From assembly GCF_051622035.1 (NCBI RefSeq), contig NC_135355.1, positions 41,767,486 through 41,831,485 of the forward strand: a DNA stretch of 64,000 nucleotides. Reading direction: 5' to 3'. The stretch's first letter is position 1; every line of letters starts with the position of its first letter. The stretch is from Arctopsyche grandis. Its lineage: Eukaryota > Arthropoda > Insecta > Trichoptera > Hydropsychidae. The notes under the pieces were generated by a model. That model saw only the letters and a list, made by a program, of their open reading frames with translations, did no database searches and was not told where the DNA came from. This document shows positions 11,428-22,356 of the stretch, piece after piece. Position numbers and translations under genes: made by a program.

Positions 11428-11816
11428 CTGTGTGCCTCCATTCCCGCGGGGAAATGCGTCCCGGGGATTCCGCCATTTGCAAAATCTATATGCGTTGCAC
11501 AAAATCCATAAATCACAAGTTGATGCAAGGTCGGTATGGCCTGGATGACCCGTCCTTATGGCGAGTAAATTCTGCGCAGAAGCGGCCTTCGATGCACTTT
11601 GGCGGCGCGCGCATCTTTTCCGGGGAGTGGGGGCGAGCCGTTGCCAATGCAACGACCTTCAATCACCTTGTTATGATTATTGATTTTGTCTGCCGCCTGT
11701 TCCTATTTGCCTCTTCCCTCTTACCTCCTGCCTGTTGCGTATTGCGTATTTTTTTCGCATTTGGCCTACACCCTACGACCAACCCCAGAAATTTAAATAT
11801 TTTCGATTTTTACTAA
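11428..11816 (+). other. GC-rich block with open frame, unit 2
   Basis: Open from the first ATG at 11400 to 11816 (138 codons). The shared core differs from unit 1 by several amino-acid changes. No known domain recognised. Confidence 0.3.
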
Positions 11817-12290
11817 CTCTTCCGATTACTGCTGACGTACCAGAGAAATGTAATAATAAGAGAAGTGGCTTTAGGCATCATAGTGTTTAAAAATTGCGGT
11901 ATGGCTGTCGCCATACTTAATTAATTTCCGCCACAGTCGTGTATTCTTAATATTTCCACATGCGAAAAATCATGCCGAGTTACTTTATAAATATATGTAC
12001 ACACATACATACGACATAGCTTCTTTATCCTGGAATCCAATTTGTACATGTTAAAGAATCTTAAACCGATTTTAGATTCTCCTTTAAAATTTTTATACCT
12101 TACCCTATGTATGTATTGATTTTTTTATCAATTGGGCAATTATTTAATTATTACATATTTAACATGGTTCGGTGATTACTGGTCTCAAAGTCACTAAAAT
12201 CTCTATAACGGAACATCTGGCAGCCGAAAAGTCCATCATACTAACGATAACTATCATACTAACGAAAACTTGAGAACTATTTTATTGCAG

Positions 12291-12873
12291 AACTTTCGTG
12301 TGTCCAACTGAAATCATAGCGTTCTTAGACCGTGTCGTCGAATTCAAGAAGATAAACTGTGAAGTAGTTGCTGTTTCAACTGACAGTCACTTCAGCCACT
12401 TGGCATGGATAAAAACTCCGAGGAAGGAAGGTAAAATTTGATCCAAAGATATCACAGTCGATTTATCAATTGCAATTATTATCACATTTACAATGTGACG
12501 TTCCATTTAATAACTATAGATAACGATTGCATATAGAGATAACATACATCAACACCACGTCTAATTTTATGATGCATATTTACATTAATTGCCGTGTTAT
12601 CTTTGCTTAAAGGTGGACTCGGAGAAATGAAAATACCATTACTTGCCGATAAATCGACAAAAATTGCTCGCGACTATAACGTTCTCGATGTAAATTCCGG
12701 AATTCCCTTCCGAGGCTTGTACATAATTGACGGCAACCAAAAGCTTCGTCAAATTACAGGCAACGATCTGCCTGTAGGAAGGTAAGCTATTTTGTTATGT
12801 ATTTAGGATTTTTTGTAAAGTATGTGTGTGTGTGTGTGTAGGCTCCCAAGAATAATTTAATTCTGCTAATTAA
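12291..12873 (+). pseudogene. Peroxiredoxin pseudogene, unit 2 (exons 2, 3 and exon 4 remnant)
   Basis: Exon 2 at 12291-12430 keeps the FVCP cysteine, but its first base is A instead of C, and it has further changes ([24 protein letters not shown]). Exon 3 at 12613-12781 is open. A deletion from within the GT repeat of intron 3 to near the end of exon 4 leaves only 12841-12873, so the resolving cysteine is lost, and the remnant has TAA where unit 3 has TAC. Exon 1 is absent. B-type pseudogene. Confidence 0.92.
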
Positions 12874-13829
12874 ACCAGTTGGTCCAATCTGTTTTTAGTT
12901 TATTGTATTCGATGGAGCTCTTTGGATACCTTTCCAATTGAATATTGATATACATATTTTCCTAAATGAAACTTGCAATTCGGTAGTTTTTGAGTTGGGT
13001 CGGAAAAATGAGGTGAACGTTATTACTGTTGACTTTAATTCGCTTTCATTTTCCTTGGGAATGGATTGATTTTTTTCATTCTCGTATAAAATTTAATTTG
13101 TGGGACGTGTCAGGACATGTTTCATCTCCTGTCACCAACGCACAACAGATTTGTCAACTTGTTTGTCGCACACATTTCCATACATTTTTTCGTGTCGCGC
13201 GACTAGTCGGCCGACAAAGTTGCACGTTGCGGCCCGGCCCTAACTTTTCGACCTGTTCAACATTTGGAAAGAGTCATCTTAACTGGGGTGTGGGTTTATT
13301 AATGTGTTGATTTAAAGAGGATGTTACTTTGCTTAACAGCCTTTAATTCGTTTTTAAAATTGCACATCTGTGTAAATTTGCGTTCAGAGTGAGCTCATAG
13401 ATGTGCAATTTTATAGTTATCTTCCCGAATTTAACGGATTTGAAGGAACTACCCTGGTTTTTATCAGTACGGGTAAACGAGAGCTTAGAAAAGAACTTGT
13501 ATATCCACTTTTCTGCTCAAGTTTTCTCTTCACGGTTCATGTTTGTAGTGCCCGGAGCAGACCTAACAAGTGCGATTGAGAAAAATCTATATTGAAGTTT
13601 GGTCGGCAACCGGACTTAATTGAGTACCTTCTATGTTAGTTTTGTATGCTGTTTGTCATCGAGGAAAATTTTTTCAAAGTTAACTTCATCCGATGTCTTA
13701 CAGCGAAATTCTGCTCCCAATTAACATATAATGCACTCACCCTTCTTCGGGAGAGCTAAGATTGCCGCCCACTTGAATAATCCTTTATAGCTGCTCTTTC
13801 GACCGTTTCCATCCTTTCATCTTTTTCGA
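12874..13829. other. Peroxiredoxin 3' spacer, unit 2
   Basis: Matches the A-unit 3' flank except for a replaced stretch at about 13145-13245 rich in CGCGCGAC and GGCCGAC. No gene supported. Confidence 0.45.
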
Positions 13830-15099
13830 GTGAGAGGCAGTGGCGGACTGGGACTGAAATTAGTGCATGCCAGGAGTCAAAGGGAGCCCACCCAGGGTTA
13901 AAAAAAATTGTCCCCCCCCCCCCCCCCCATATAACAACATTTTCTTCTTTCCATCACGCCAAAAATCAAGGGTAAAAAAAATAAAATTTTCAAAAATGGG
14001 AATAAACAAATTTAAGTACAAGAAAAATGGCAAAAGCAAAATAGATCCATAAATTACATTGTATATTTCTTTTTAACCCTTGTCCTACGTAAATAGAATG
14101 CATCATAAAAGCGGCTTTTACTTTCGGTAGAAAACAATCAGGGACGTCATTTCAGCTTTTTCTTGGGGGGCGCAGGCAAAGATTGGTCAAATTGATTTTT
14201 TTTTCAAAAAATCTTTTTTTTCAAAAAATCTTTTTTATATCGGAATAAAAATGGAAAATATTCTTTGCATACACCTTATTGAGTTATATAATATGAAAAA
14301 AATAAGCTTATTTTTGATAGAATAATTAAATTTTTAGAAAATTTTTTTCTAAAAATCTTCACATGGTCAACAAAAATCGACCATCAAACTGAGTCACTAA
14401 AACACTATCAATTAACTTAATTTCTACCGACTGTCTTTTCACTTTATCAATGTACATACATACATACATATGTACGTAATAATAATAGATAAAGTTTTGA
14501 GATCATGCGAAAATCGGGATTTTGGGGAGGGGGCCCCTATCCTATATATCTATATACATGGATGTGTCTAGTTTACGAATAGATTTTATATTCAGAAACT
14601 GTTTAAAATTGTGTATTTAAATCTTACTATATCATCGAAGTATAATCAAATGTTATTTTTATTTTATTTTTTATTTTATTTTATTTTATTAATTGAAAAA
14701 TCAACAGACAGGATGTACAGAGATAGGTATAAAAAACACAAAAAGTAAATAAATAATATATGTAACACCCGAGTCCAATAATAGATTTTTACAAAAATGA
14801 AAAAGATAAATATAAGGAAAACAAATTAAAAAGTAAAGAATAAAGGCATGACAAAATATGTAGTACATTGCATAATTAAACTATAGTATTAAAATATTTG
14901 GAAAAGGTTATAAGATAGAATATAAGAAGAAATTGAAATTTACAAATATAAAAAACAAATGAAAAAGGTAAATACAAAATAAACAAATGAAATGGAAAGG
15001 AATGAAAGCTATAATATGATTAAATAGCACATTACATAACTAAACTAAAGTATAAAAATAATGGAAATATTGGAAAAATAGAATAGAAGAAAAAATGAA

Positions 15100-17952
15100 T
15101 CAATCGGTCAAGATTCTCTTGATGTTAGACCTGAATTGATGTAGGGAAATACCAAACAGATCAACCTCATTCAGCTCTCCGTTAAACATACGATAAACGC
15201 GCTGCAGATAAAAATATTTTTGGGAATTAGTATTGAAAGGATCAAGTGAAAAGAGTGTAACGCGTCTAGGGTATCGAACTGGGATTCTGAAATTAACCTT
15301 ATTCAGTAAATCAGAACAATCAAGGAAACCATTTATGAGCTTAAAGAAGAATATAGCATCAGAATGTCGTCGCCTGACAGAAAGATTGTTAAAAGAAAGG
15401 ATTTTTAAAATGTCGGAAACAGTAGAATGGGTATAGGTAGGAAAAAGGTAGCGTAAGGATTTAATAAATTTAAGTTGAACTTTCTCAATACAATTAATAT
15501 GGGATAAATAAAAAGGTGACCAGATAATTGAGGCAAATTCAAGGTGAGACCTTACAAAGGAAAAATAAAGTAATTTTAGTACATAAGGATCATTAAAGGG
15601 TTTTGTTGAGCGGAGTAGGAATCCAAGAGATTTAAATGCTTTGTTGGTAATAAAAGAAATATGTTCAGAGAAATCTAGTTTATTATTGAGTATTACACCA
15701 AGATCCTTAATAGAAGATGACGTGTTAAGGATTGAATGATTTAATTGATCTTGATTAGTAATAATTGACTTATTTCTAGTGAAATTTAAAATAGAGCATT
15801 TTTCTAGATTAATAAAAAGATCATTATTTAAACAATATATAGAGAATCTATCTAGATCTTCTTGTATCTTATGACAATCGTCTATGGTGTATATAGGTTT
15901 GTAAATTTTTAAATCATCAGCGTAAAGAAGTATAAAGGAATGTTTGAAGATGTATGAGATATCATTAATATAGAGTAAAAAGAATAAGGGACCTAAATGC
16001 GACCCTTGTGGGACACCGGAAGGAATATGTCTAAGTGATGATCTAAAACCATTGAGAATTATGATTTGGTGACGATTTAGTATATACGAAGAGATCCAAC
16101 GAAATAAATTTCCTCGGATTCCAAGGGACCAAAGTTTATTGAGTAAAAGGTTGTGATTGATTTTATCAAAAGCTTTAGAGAAATCCGTATAAACGACGTC
16201 TATTTGGATTCGTTTGTCCATATAAGATGTGAGAGTACTAGTGAAATTAAGCAGGTTAGTCTCTACCGATCTCCCCTTAAAAAAACCATGTTGTTCAGGT
16301 ATAATGTAGTTTTTGAAATTGGAGAAAAGGAAATTATAGATAATTTTTTCAAAGATTTTACTAATGACAGATAGTTTAGATATAGGACGGTAATTCTCAA
16401 TAAGATTCTTATCACCTTTTTTAAAAATAGGGGTGATGTAAGATAATTTCCAATAGTCAGGAAATTTACCGTTCGACATAGAAAGATTGAAAAGGATTGT
16501 TATGGGAAGAGATAATGGGACAGCACATTTAACAAGGAAAAAAGAAGGCAAACCATCACAACCCGCACCAAGATTAACATTGAGAGAGTTGATGTGACTG
16601 AGTACAGTAGATAAGTCAAAATGAAAAGTAGATAAGTTACAAGAAGAAGTATCTGTATTAGAGATAGAAAGGTTAATGGTAGAATCACTATTGAAAGTGG
16701 AGTCAAAATAGTCAGCAAAAATGGTACAGATTTCAGAACCATGTGAAGCCGACTTATTTCCATAATACATTACGGAAGGATATGAAGAGGAGGTATTTTT
16801 TTTTGAATTTATATATGACCAAAATGATTTGGGATTAGTTTTAATATTATTTTGAATAAGAGAAATATAATTTCTAAAGCAGATTAAAGAATATTTTTTA
16901 ATTCGAGCTCTTAATAGTGAAAAACTTTGATAATCTAAGGGATTTGAATAAATTTTAAATTTTTTATGGAATTTGTTTTTTTCTTTTATTATTTTAATAA
17001 GAGACGATGTAAACCAAGGGGGATATTTGGTACGCTTAGATTTAAGAGTAAAAGGGACGTGGCATTCAATAATATTTTGTAAGGTATCGTAAAATTTTTT
17101 ACAAGCTAAATCAATATTTAAATTGGACAAAAGTGAATTCCAATTGATATCGCTTAAAATTGGAATAATTGTAGCATAGTCAGCTTTTCTAAAGAGGAAA
17201 GTTTTATTATAATTATAATTCAAGGGTGAAGATTTGTTGTAAATTATTGAGATGCAAAAGGATAAATGATGAGAATCTTCATGGATTAGCGTAGAGTCAG
17301 CACGAGAAATATATAAGGGGAAACTACTAATAGCTAGGTCAAGAATACGATTATTAGTATTTGACAAATAATTGTATTGATAAAGTTTATTATAAGATAA
17401 GAATTGAGTAAAGGAAAGGGAAGAAAAATTAATACAATTGGAAGGAAATAGATGCAGATTTGAGTCGTATTTTGTCCAATCAATAGTGGGAAGATTGTAA
17501 TCACCGAGTAAAATGAATCGATCCTCTGGATAATTGGTTATTAGATCAGATACTTTATTTAAATGGGTAACTAATAGAGTTTGGTGAGAATTACCAGGAG
17601 GAATATAGACAGTACAGATATTTAGTTTAAAAAATTTAGTGGTAATAGTAATCCAAAGGTCTTCTGTGGAAGTTAACCAATTATTTTGAATGACAGAGGG
17701 TAGATTATTTTTCACAGCTATGATTACACCACCACCAAATATTTGGTTATGAAGAGAATAATCTCTGTCACGTCGAAACACCTGATATCTGGCATCAAAA
17801 AACTCACTATTATTGAATGAGTCATTTAGCCAAGTTTCTGATAGACAGATAATATCATAATTATTAACTAATACATTTTGAAGAAAAGAGTCAGATTTAG
17901 TTCGGAGACCTCTGACATTTTGATAATAAATGACAAGACGATTAGAAGACAT
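15100..17952 (-). CDS. LINE ORF2: endonuclease and reverse transcriptase
   Basis: Replicates the element by target-primed reverse transcription. I place the start at 17952 (MSSNRLVIYYQNVRGL), because the 60 in-frame codons upstream (to 18132) are hydrophobic low-complexity sequence. From the start, about 950 aa. The N-terminal third is an APE-type endonuclease (YYQNVRGL, CLSETWL, LLGDYNLPTIDW). The middle is a reverse transcriptase with NYRPIS, DFSKAFD, GVPQGS and the YADD active site at 15913-15924. The C-terminal part is the usual thumb/connection region. No internal stop. The frame lies 385 bases downstream of ORF1. Confidence 0.93.
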   Translation of the reverse strand: MSSNRLVIYYQNVRGLRTKSDSFLQNVLVNNYDIICLSETWLNDSFNNSEFFDARYQVFRRDRDYSLHNQIFGGGVIIAVKNNLPSVIQNNWLTSTEDLWITITTKFFKLNICTVYIPPGNSHQTLLVTHLNKVSDLITNYPEDRFILLGDYNLPTIDWTKYDSNLHLFPSNCINFSSLSFTQFLSYNKLYQYNYLSNTNNRILDLAISSFPLYISRADSTLIHEDSHHLSFCISIIYNKSSPLNYNYNKTFLFRKADYATIIPILSDINWNSLLSNLNIDLACKKFYDTLQNIIECHVPFTLKSKRTKYPPWFTSSLIKIIKEKNKFHKKFKIYSNPLDYQSFSLLRARIKKYSLICFRNYISLIQNNIKTNPKSFWSYINSKKNTSSSYPSVMYYGNKSASHGSEICTIFADYFDSTFNSDSTINLSISNTDTSSCNLSTFHFDLSTVLSHINSLNVNLGAGCDGLPSFFLVKCAVPLSLPITILFNLSMSNGKFPDYWKLSYITPIFKKGDKNLIENYRPISKLSVISKIFEKIIYNFLFSNFKNYIIPEQHGFFKGRSVETNLLNFTSTLTSYMDKRIQIDVVYTDFSKAFDKINHNLLLNKLWSLGIRGNLFRWISSYILNRHQIIILNGFRSSLRHIPSGVPQGSHLGPLFFLLYINDISYIFKHSFILLYADDLKIYKPIYTIDDCHKIQEDLDRFSIYCLNNDLFINLEKCSILNFTRNKSIITNQDQLNHSILNTSSSIKDLGVILNNKLDFSEHISFITNKAFKSLGFLLRSTKPFNDPYVLKLLYFSFVRSHLEFASIIWSPFYLSHINCIEKVQLKFIKSLRYLFPTYTHSTVSDILKILSFNNLSVRRRHSDAIFFFKLINGFLDCSDLLNKVNFRIPVRYPRRVTLFSLDPFNTNSQKYFYLQRVYRMFNGELNEVDLFGISLHQFRSNIKRILTD

Positions 17953-18337
17953 TGTAAAAAAGGAAGTAGATAGAGCACGTAGTGATATAAATATAAATAT
18001 CCATATGCATAAATGAAAATAGATATATGCATATAAACATACACATAACTGCATACACAGATAAAGATATGGAATTATTAAGCAAACCATCCTTGGTGAT
18101 ACCAGTTGAAATGCAAAGGTATACATGGACACAAATATAAAAACGAACTCGTACCTTTTTTAGTTTATGAGTAAAATATATGTAAATAGCATAGTTATAT
18201 AGTAATAATAAAAATAATAAATTATATAGCCATACGTACATAATTGTTTGCACATACATTATAATATGTGATGCAGACCAGTAGACAATAAATGCATAGA
18301 TAATTATTAGGTTATTAAAATTTAATATTGCACTTAG

Positions 18338-19360
18338 TCATTTGATTTTGCAAAGATCTGATTCTTTTGAGATTTGTATGATATTGGAGCTCGCACTTTT
18401 TCTAATCATGATCTTGCAATCTTTAACCCACAAGTAGGCGTAGTTATATTCAGTTTTCAATTGGCGTGCTCGCTTCAATAATAATTTATTCGTTGGTGTA
18501 AGGTGATCCGTTACGTATAGGGTGGTGGGCGGGCCTGGAATATTGATGTCGTTGGTGGTGATGCCGCGGCGGGCGCGCACGGCCGCCATCAGCAGCTCCT
18601 TACGACGGCGCTGAGTGAACCGTACGACCACTGATGACGTGCGCACACTCACATCGCTGTTGCCCTCTCGCTGTTGCTGTTGCTGTGAACCTGCAACGCC
18701 CTGGGACGGGTACGGCCGCACACGGTGTATGGTGTCAATATCTGTGTCGCACAATTTGTGACCCACGACAGCACATAAGTCATATAATATAGACACTAGA
18801 TTTTCACCCTTTTTCATAGGTATGCCGGATATTTCTACATTGTTTTTTCTAGAGAATTGATCTTGCAGATTGTTTTCTTGTTTCAGTTCAACAATAGTAT
18901 TTTGCGCCTCAATTAAACCTTTATTTACATCAGAAAAGCAGGAAATTTTCTTTTCAGCAGTGGTTAGTCTCCCATCAAATTCATCAGACTTAGCCTCTAT
19001 TGTGAATAATTTATTGTTTATGTCTGTGATTACAGATTTTATGTTTTCAAACTCATTTTTCATGGTATTAAAGTCTGCTCGAAAGCATTTAATTTCATTA
19101 AGTATATCAAATAAAGATGGCTGAGGACTGATGACTGAATCTTGAGAACTGAGCATTAGTGATGAGGACTGAGACGGCGGAAGGGGGTTAGGATGGATAC
19201 GGCAAGAAACGCATCGCCATTTTTCCTTATTCTTTGACGTCATTTTTTTGTATTTTGTTTCCGAAATCCCCACACAATCATGGTGGAAAGGTTCTTCACA
19301 AAGCTCGCACAGCACATAATTAGTCAACAACACAACACTTTTGCATTTATAGCAAATCAT
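18338..19360 (-). CDS. LINE ORF1: PHD finger and coiled-coil RNA-binding protein
   Basis: 340 aa. Residues 3-53 form a C4HC3 PHD-type zinc finger (C3, C6, C18, C21, H26, C29, C50, C53). A serine/proline-rich linker follows, then a coiled coil at about 85-165, then an L1-ORF1-like segment (NNVEISGIPMKKGEN to IHRVRP) and a basic C-terminal domain with a Q-rich insert at about residue 225. Such proteins coat LINE RNA and act as chaperones; the PHD finger in LINE ORF1 is known from the CR1 and Jockey groups. No stops. Confidence 0.88.
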   Translation of the reverse strand: MICYKCKSVVLLTNYVLCELCEEPFHHDCVGISETKYKKMTSKNKEKWRCVSCRIHPNPLPPSQSSSLMLSSQDSVISPQPSLFDILNEIKCFRADFNTMKNEFENIKSVITDINNKLFTIEAKSDEFDGRLTTAEKKISCFSDVNKGLIEAQNTIVELKQENNLQDQFSRKNNVEISGIPMKKGENLVSILYDLCAVVGHKLCDTDIDTIHRVRPYPSQGVAGSQQQQQREGNSDVSVRTSSVVVRFTQRRRKELLMAAVRARRGITTNDINIPGPPTTLYVTDHLTPTNKLLLKRARQLKTEYNYAYLWVKDCKIMIRKSASSNIIQISKESDLCKIK

Positions 19361-19589
19361 TGTTAAGTATTATTAGTTATTAGCGTCACAATTTATAATT
19401 TAAATAAGAGAATATTCTCAAAATTTCGCACAAAAATATGTATGAAATAAATAGTTTTTTGTTTAACAATGTTGCATTATGCTGTAATATTGTAAATATG
19501 CTCTGGGTTCGAGAGTTAATATATAATTTCAGAAATCAGTTTGATCACGTTCGTTGCCAAACGAATATTATTTGAAGAAACAAAAGAAC

Positions 19590-19635
19590 TTTTTTTTTTT
19601 TTTTTTTTTTTTTTCTTCTTCTTTTTTTTTTTTTT
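19590..19635. repeat. Poly-T tract in LINE 5' region
   Basis: Long T run interrupted by CTTCTTC. It is flanked by two similar stretches (TTTCAGAAATCAGTTTGA and CTTAGAAATCAGTTTAAC), which suggests a duplicated 5' UTR segment in the LINE. Confidence 0.6.
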
Positions 19636-20569
19636 TCAAGTGAAAATTATCTTTAAAATATAACCTTAGAAATCAGTTTAACCACTGTATTTAATCACAA
19701 TTGCAAAAATTTTAATCAAAAATTAAAGCAACACCAATAACTCTACACAATATGCAAAGCACGACACCATTAACCGACAATATTTACGAAAAAAGCATCC
19801 AAATAGCGGACGAGCAAAACAACGAACCAGCTAGTTATTATGCTACCTAGCAAAGCTAGTTATTATGTTATTTTGAAAGTATGAAGTAAATTTAAATCGC
19901 TGGTTGATGATGAGTCGTCCTATCAAAATTGTTTTAAGCAATTCATTTTATTCACGGAATATTCAGTTTATTCACGGATATATTTGTTTATTCCCATTTT
20001 TATTTCAGTAGGTACTTGTTACATACATAGGTATTGGTATATACATAATATTGAGGTTAGAAATGGGCCCAGAAAAAGGGCCCACGCAAATGTTGAAACT
20101 TACATTTCGAGCCTAATTAAAAAAGTTAAACGATCCTTGGCCTGTTAAAGCAGGTATTAGTTGTTTGTGTATATCGTAAGAAATTTATTTTGTTGAAATA
20201 CCCAAACTTTAGGTCCCAAAGTGCAATATCCTATAAATTTTTACACACGTTAAATAGTTAAAAAGTTATTTAATTTTACTGGGGGCCCATATTTTCTAAC
20301 AGATAGTGGGGCCCACATGCCATCGGGCATGTTCGCTTGTATGGCCAGTCCGCCACTGGTGAGAGGTATGGGTATTCGGGATGATACCGTTGCTAGCTTG
20401 TCACAGTAATGCACACATGTATTCGCCATATTTTTTCGATTTCAACTCGTAAACACACTGACTACCATAACATGCGTAATTCAAGTTTCAAGTGGGTAGT
20501 CCATACATTCTCGTTCGCAGAGTGAATTTCATAGATTGTCAACCTTTAGTTCAATTCAATTTGGCAATC

Positions 20570-21583
20570 ATGCAGTGTTGTGCATCTTGTGAAACGCAAT
20601 TTTCTAATGGTGTTCAATGTGGTAATTGTAAGAGGCATTACGATTTTAATTGTGCCAACATTACTGAAGGCGGCTACAATAGATTGGGAGCTATTAAAAG
20701 GGCTACATGGAAGTGTCCACGATGCCGTAATCCACAAAGTTCTCAGTCTTTGACCGAGTCACCTTCGCCGTCATTGGGTACACTAATTAAGGAGATCCTT
20801 GATATTGTTACGTACGCCGCGGATTGAGCGAATTGCACTTAGACCAACGGATATCTGTTATCGGATTAACTAAATGCATGCACTTACTTCCAAAGATTAT
20901 ATCTGGACTCTAAGTGCATTTAGGCTAAACAATGACCGTTATTAGTTATTTCTCAGAATCGGTACGGGAAGACCCAATGTCTTGGAAATACATATCCGAA
21001 TAAGTGACTATACAACAGGTAAACAGATTAGGCGTCCTGAGAGATCTACCCTTTATAAGGCGGTACGTAGGCGATATAATTCATTCTGGACTTAGCCGTG
21101 ACACTGCGTGTATCTCCTGAATCATCAATAAATGCTGTGAAACGACTGTTGGCCTTTTACTTGGATCCTCCACCCACCCCGACGCAACAATATCAAACGT
21201 AACATATCATGCCTGCCGTCGCTTGCAGAAGACATAAAAACGATAAAAACTGATATAAGCGACCTCAAAGCAACATGTGAATTTAACAGTTCAAATATTA
21301 TTGAGGCCGTAAATAGGATAAAGTGAAAGACATTGAGTCACTTCAGAATATTGTTGATGTATTACAAAATAAAATCGCAAGCAATGAACAGAGATTAAGG
21401 CTCAACAATGTGGAAATAAAAGGAATCCCTTGTAAAAATAATGAAAACGTCTTTAATATTTTTGACTCGATCTCCAAAACTGTAAATTGTAATATTACAA
21501 AATCAGAAATCAATTATATCACAAGAGTTCCCACCCACACTTCGGATAAACTACTTGTAGTGAGCTTCATCAATAGATGCGCA
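20570..21583 (+). pseudogene. LINE ORF1 with PHD finger, disrupted
   Basis: ATG at 20570 opens MQCCASCETQF with a C4HC3-like finger ending WKCPRCR. The frame enters the LTR at 20806 and resumes in the same phase after it (DIKTIKTDISDLKA). There is a stop and phase shift near 21316-21320, then a coiled-coil and NNVEIKGIPCKNNEN segment like the ORF1 at 18338-19360. It is related to, but clearly different from, that LINE. Non-functional. Confidence 0.75.
20806..21189 (+). mobile_element. Solo LTR
   Basis: Starts TGTTACGTACGCC and ends CGACGCAACA (TG...CA). The 4-bp target duplication ATAT is at 20802-20805 and 21190-21193, and an AATAAA lies near its end. Related to the LTR at 36768-37304. A relic of an LTR retrotransposon reduced by recombination; broken by definition. 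Confidence 0.85.
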
Positions 21584-21820
21584 ATGCACCGCCGGGTGCG
21601 ATGCACACCTCGATCGATCCGTCTGGCCGAGTTGCATAACCTTTGCGAGACAGCTCTAATGTATGTAGAGCCGATAGAGCTGCGCGCGCACGTGCTCTCT
21701 GCTTGTACTTGTACTCTCGCGTGTAGTATTCCTGTTTGTGTGAGTCCTCTTGTTTACTTGGTCGATCGGGGCGAGACCGAGGGCCAATACTCGACAGGAG
21801 TCCGGCCTGGCTAGACACCT
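21584..21820. other. GC-richer junction DNA, unit 2
   Basis: Joins the LINE fragment to sequence shared with units 4 and 6. Open frames occur on both strands, but none looks like a known protein. Confidence 0.35.
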
Positions 21821-21900
21821 GCTCTCCCGATACCATCTGTGCTCTCCCGATACCATCTGTGCTCTCCCGATACCATCTCTGCTCTCCCGATACCATATCT
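21821..21900 (+). repeat. 20-bp tandem repeat, four copies
   Basis: Four copies of GCTCTCCCGATACCATCTGT with small changes. Units 4 and 6 have one copy at the matching place. Confidence 0.9.
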
Positions 21901-22158
21901 GCTCGTCCTCAGGAGCTCTATACTCCAGTCTTTGCCGACCGGAAGCTTCCAATCTTCGCCATTCGAGTATTCATTTCGATCTTTCGCTATGGAGCTGTCC
22001 TGATGCTCGCCTTCTCGTCGTCAGCAGCTTCAGCGACGACGACGAAGGGCCGCTAATTACATCCGAAAACACAGGTTGGCCAACTCCCGTTTTACTCACA
22101 CTCACAATTGTTTCCAGGCTGCTGCTTTGTTGCGGCTTTTAGATTTTTAATCTTTCAG

Positions 22159-22218
22159 GCTTTCGTTCCTTATTATTTAGATCTGGAATCCAGTCGGGGC
22201 GGAGCAGCTGCGGCATAA
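22159..22218 (+). other. Candidate terminal exon, unit 2
   Basis: Reads AFVPYYLDLESSRGGAAAA and stops. In B units a possible upstream exon ends in frame at 22074 (GTTGGC donor), leaving an 84-bp intron that ends TTTCAG. Unit 2 has one extra GAC codon in that exon. Product unknown. Confidence 0.3.
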
Positions 22219-22356
22219 TATTACTATATTAAACTACGACATGTACTTTTTTTTTTTCACTAGCCTCTTCGCTTTCGATTTTTTTTAATCATATGGCGTC
22301 TTTCAATCCGTAAAGAATATACAACAATTTTTTTTCACCCTTGCCCCAACTGAAAT

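Larger units (their letters stand above)
14660..19864 (-). mobile_element. Full-length LINE (Jockey/CR1 group) inserted in the hAT element
   Basis: About 5.2 kb on the minus strand. The 3' tail is an AAAAT-type simple repeat at 14660-14690. The likely target duplication is ATGTTATTTT at 14650-14659 and 19865-19874. Two long open frames are present: ORF1 with a PHD finger, and ORF2 with endonuclease and reverse transcriptase. It appears full length and young. The region upstream of ORF1 (19361-19864) would be its 5' UTR and contains a T-rich run. Confidence 0.88.
13838..20358. mobile_element. hAT element split by a LINE, unit 2
   Basis: Ends CAGTGGCGGACTGG (13838) and its reverse complement (to 20358). 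The 8-bp target duplication GTGAGAGG lies at 13830-13837 and 20359-20366; other units show a single GTGAGAGG (for example in 6790-6810). Excluding the LINE about 1.3 kb remains, with no transposase frame, so it is non-autonomous. A C run at 13914-13928 and GGGCCC-rich ends are notable. Confidence 0.9.
20474..21583 (+). mobile_element. 5' part of a second LINE, unit 2
   Basis: Begins where similarity to A units stops (after CCATAACATG). Carries an ORF1 with a PHD finger and is split by a solo LTR. No ORF2 follows, so it is a fragment. The right border is unclear, somewhere between 21583 and 21740. Confidence 0.65.

Noticed and set aside
14148-14175. CAGGGACGTCATTTCAG as the start of another hAT element
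   Set aside because: It resembles a hAT end, but no matching right end or target duplication was found before the LINE.
17952-18259. Minus-strand hydrophobic frame and the upstream extension of LINE ORF2
   Set aside because: Low-complexity AT-rich sequence between ORF1 and ORF2; the endonuclease homology starts only at MSSNRL.
21570-22142. Frames over the 20-bp repeat in unit 2 as a gene
   Set aside because: Length depends on the repeat expansion; units 4 and 6 do not keep the same proteins.
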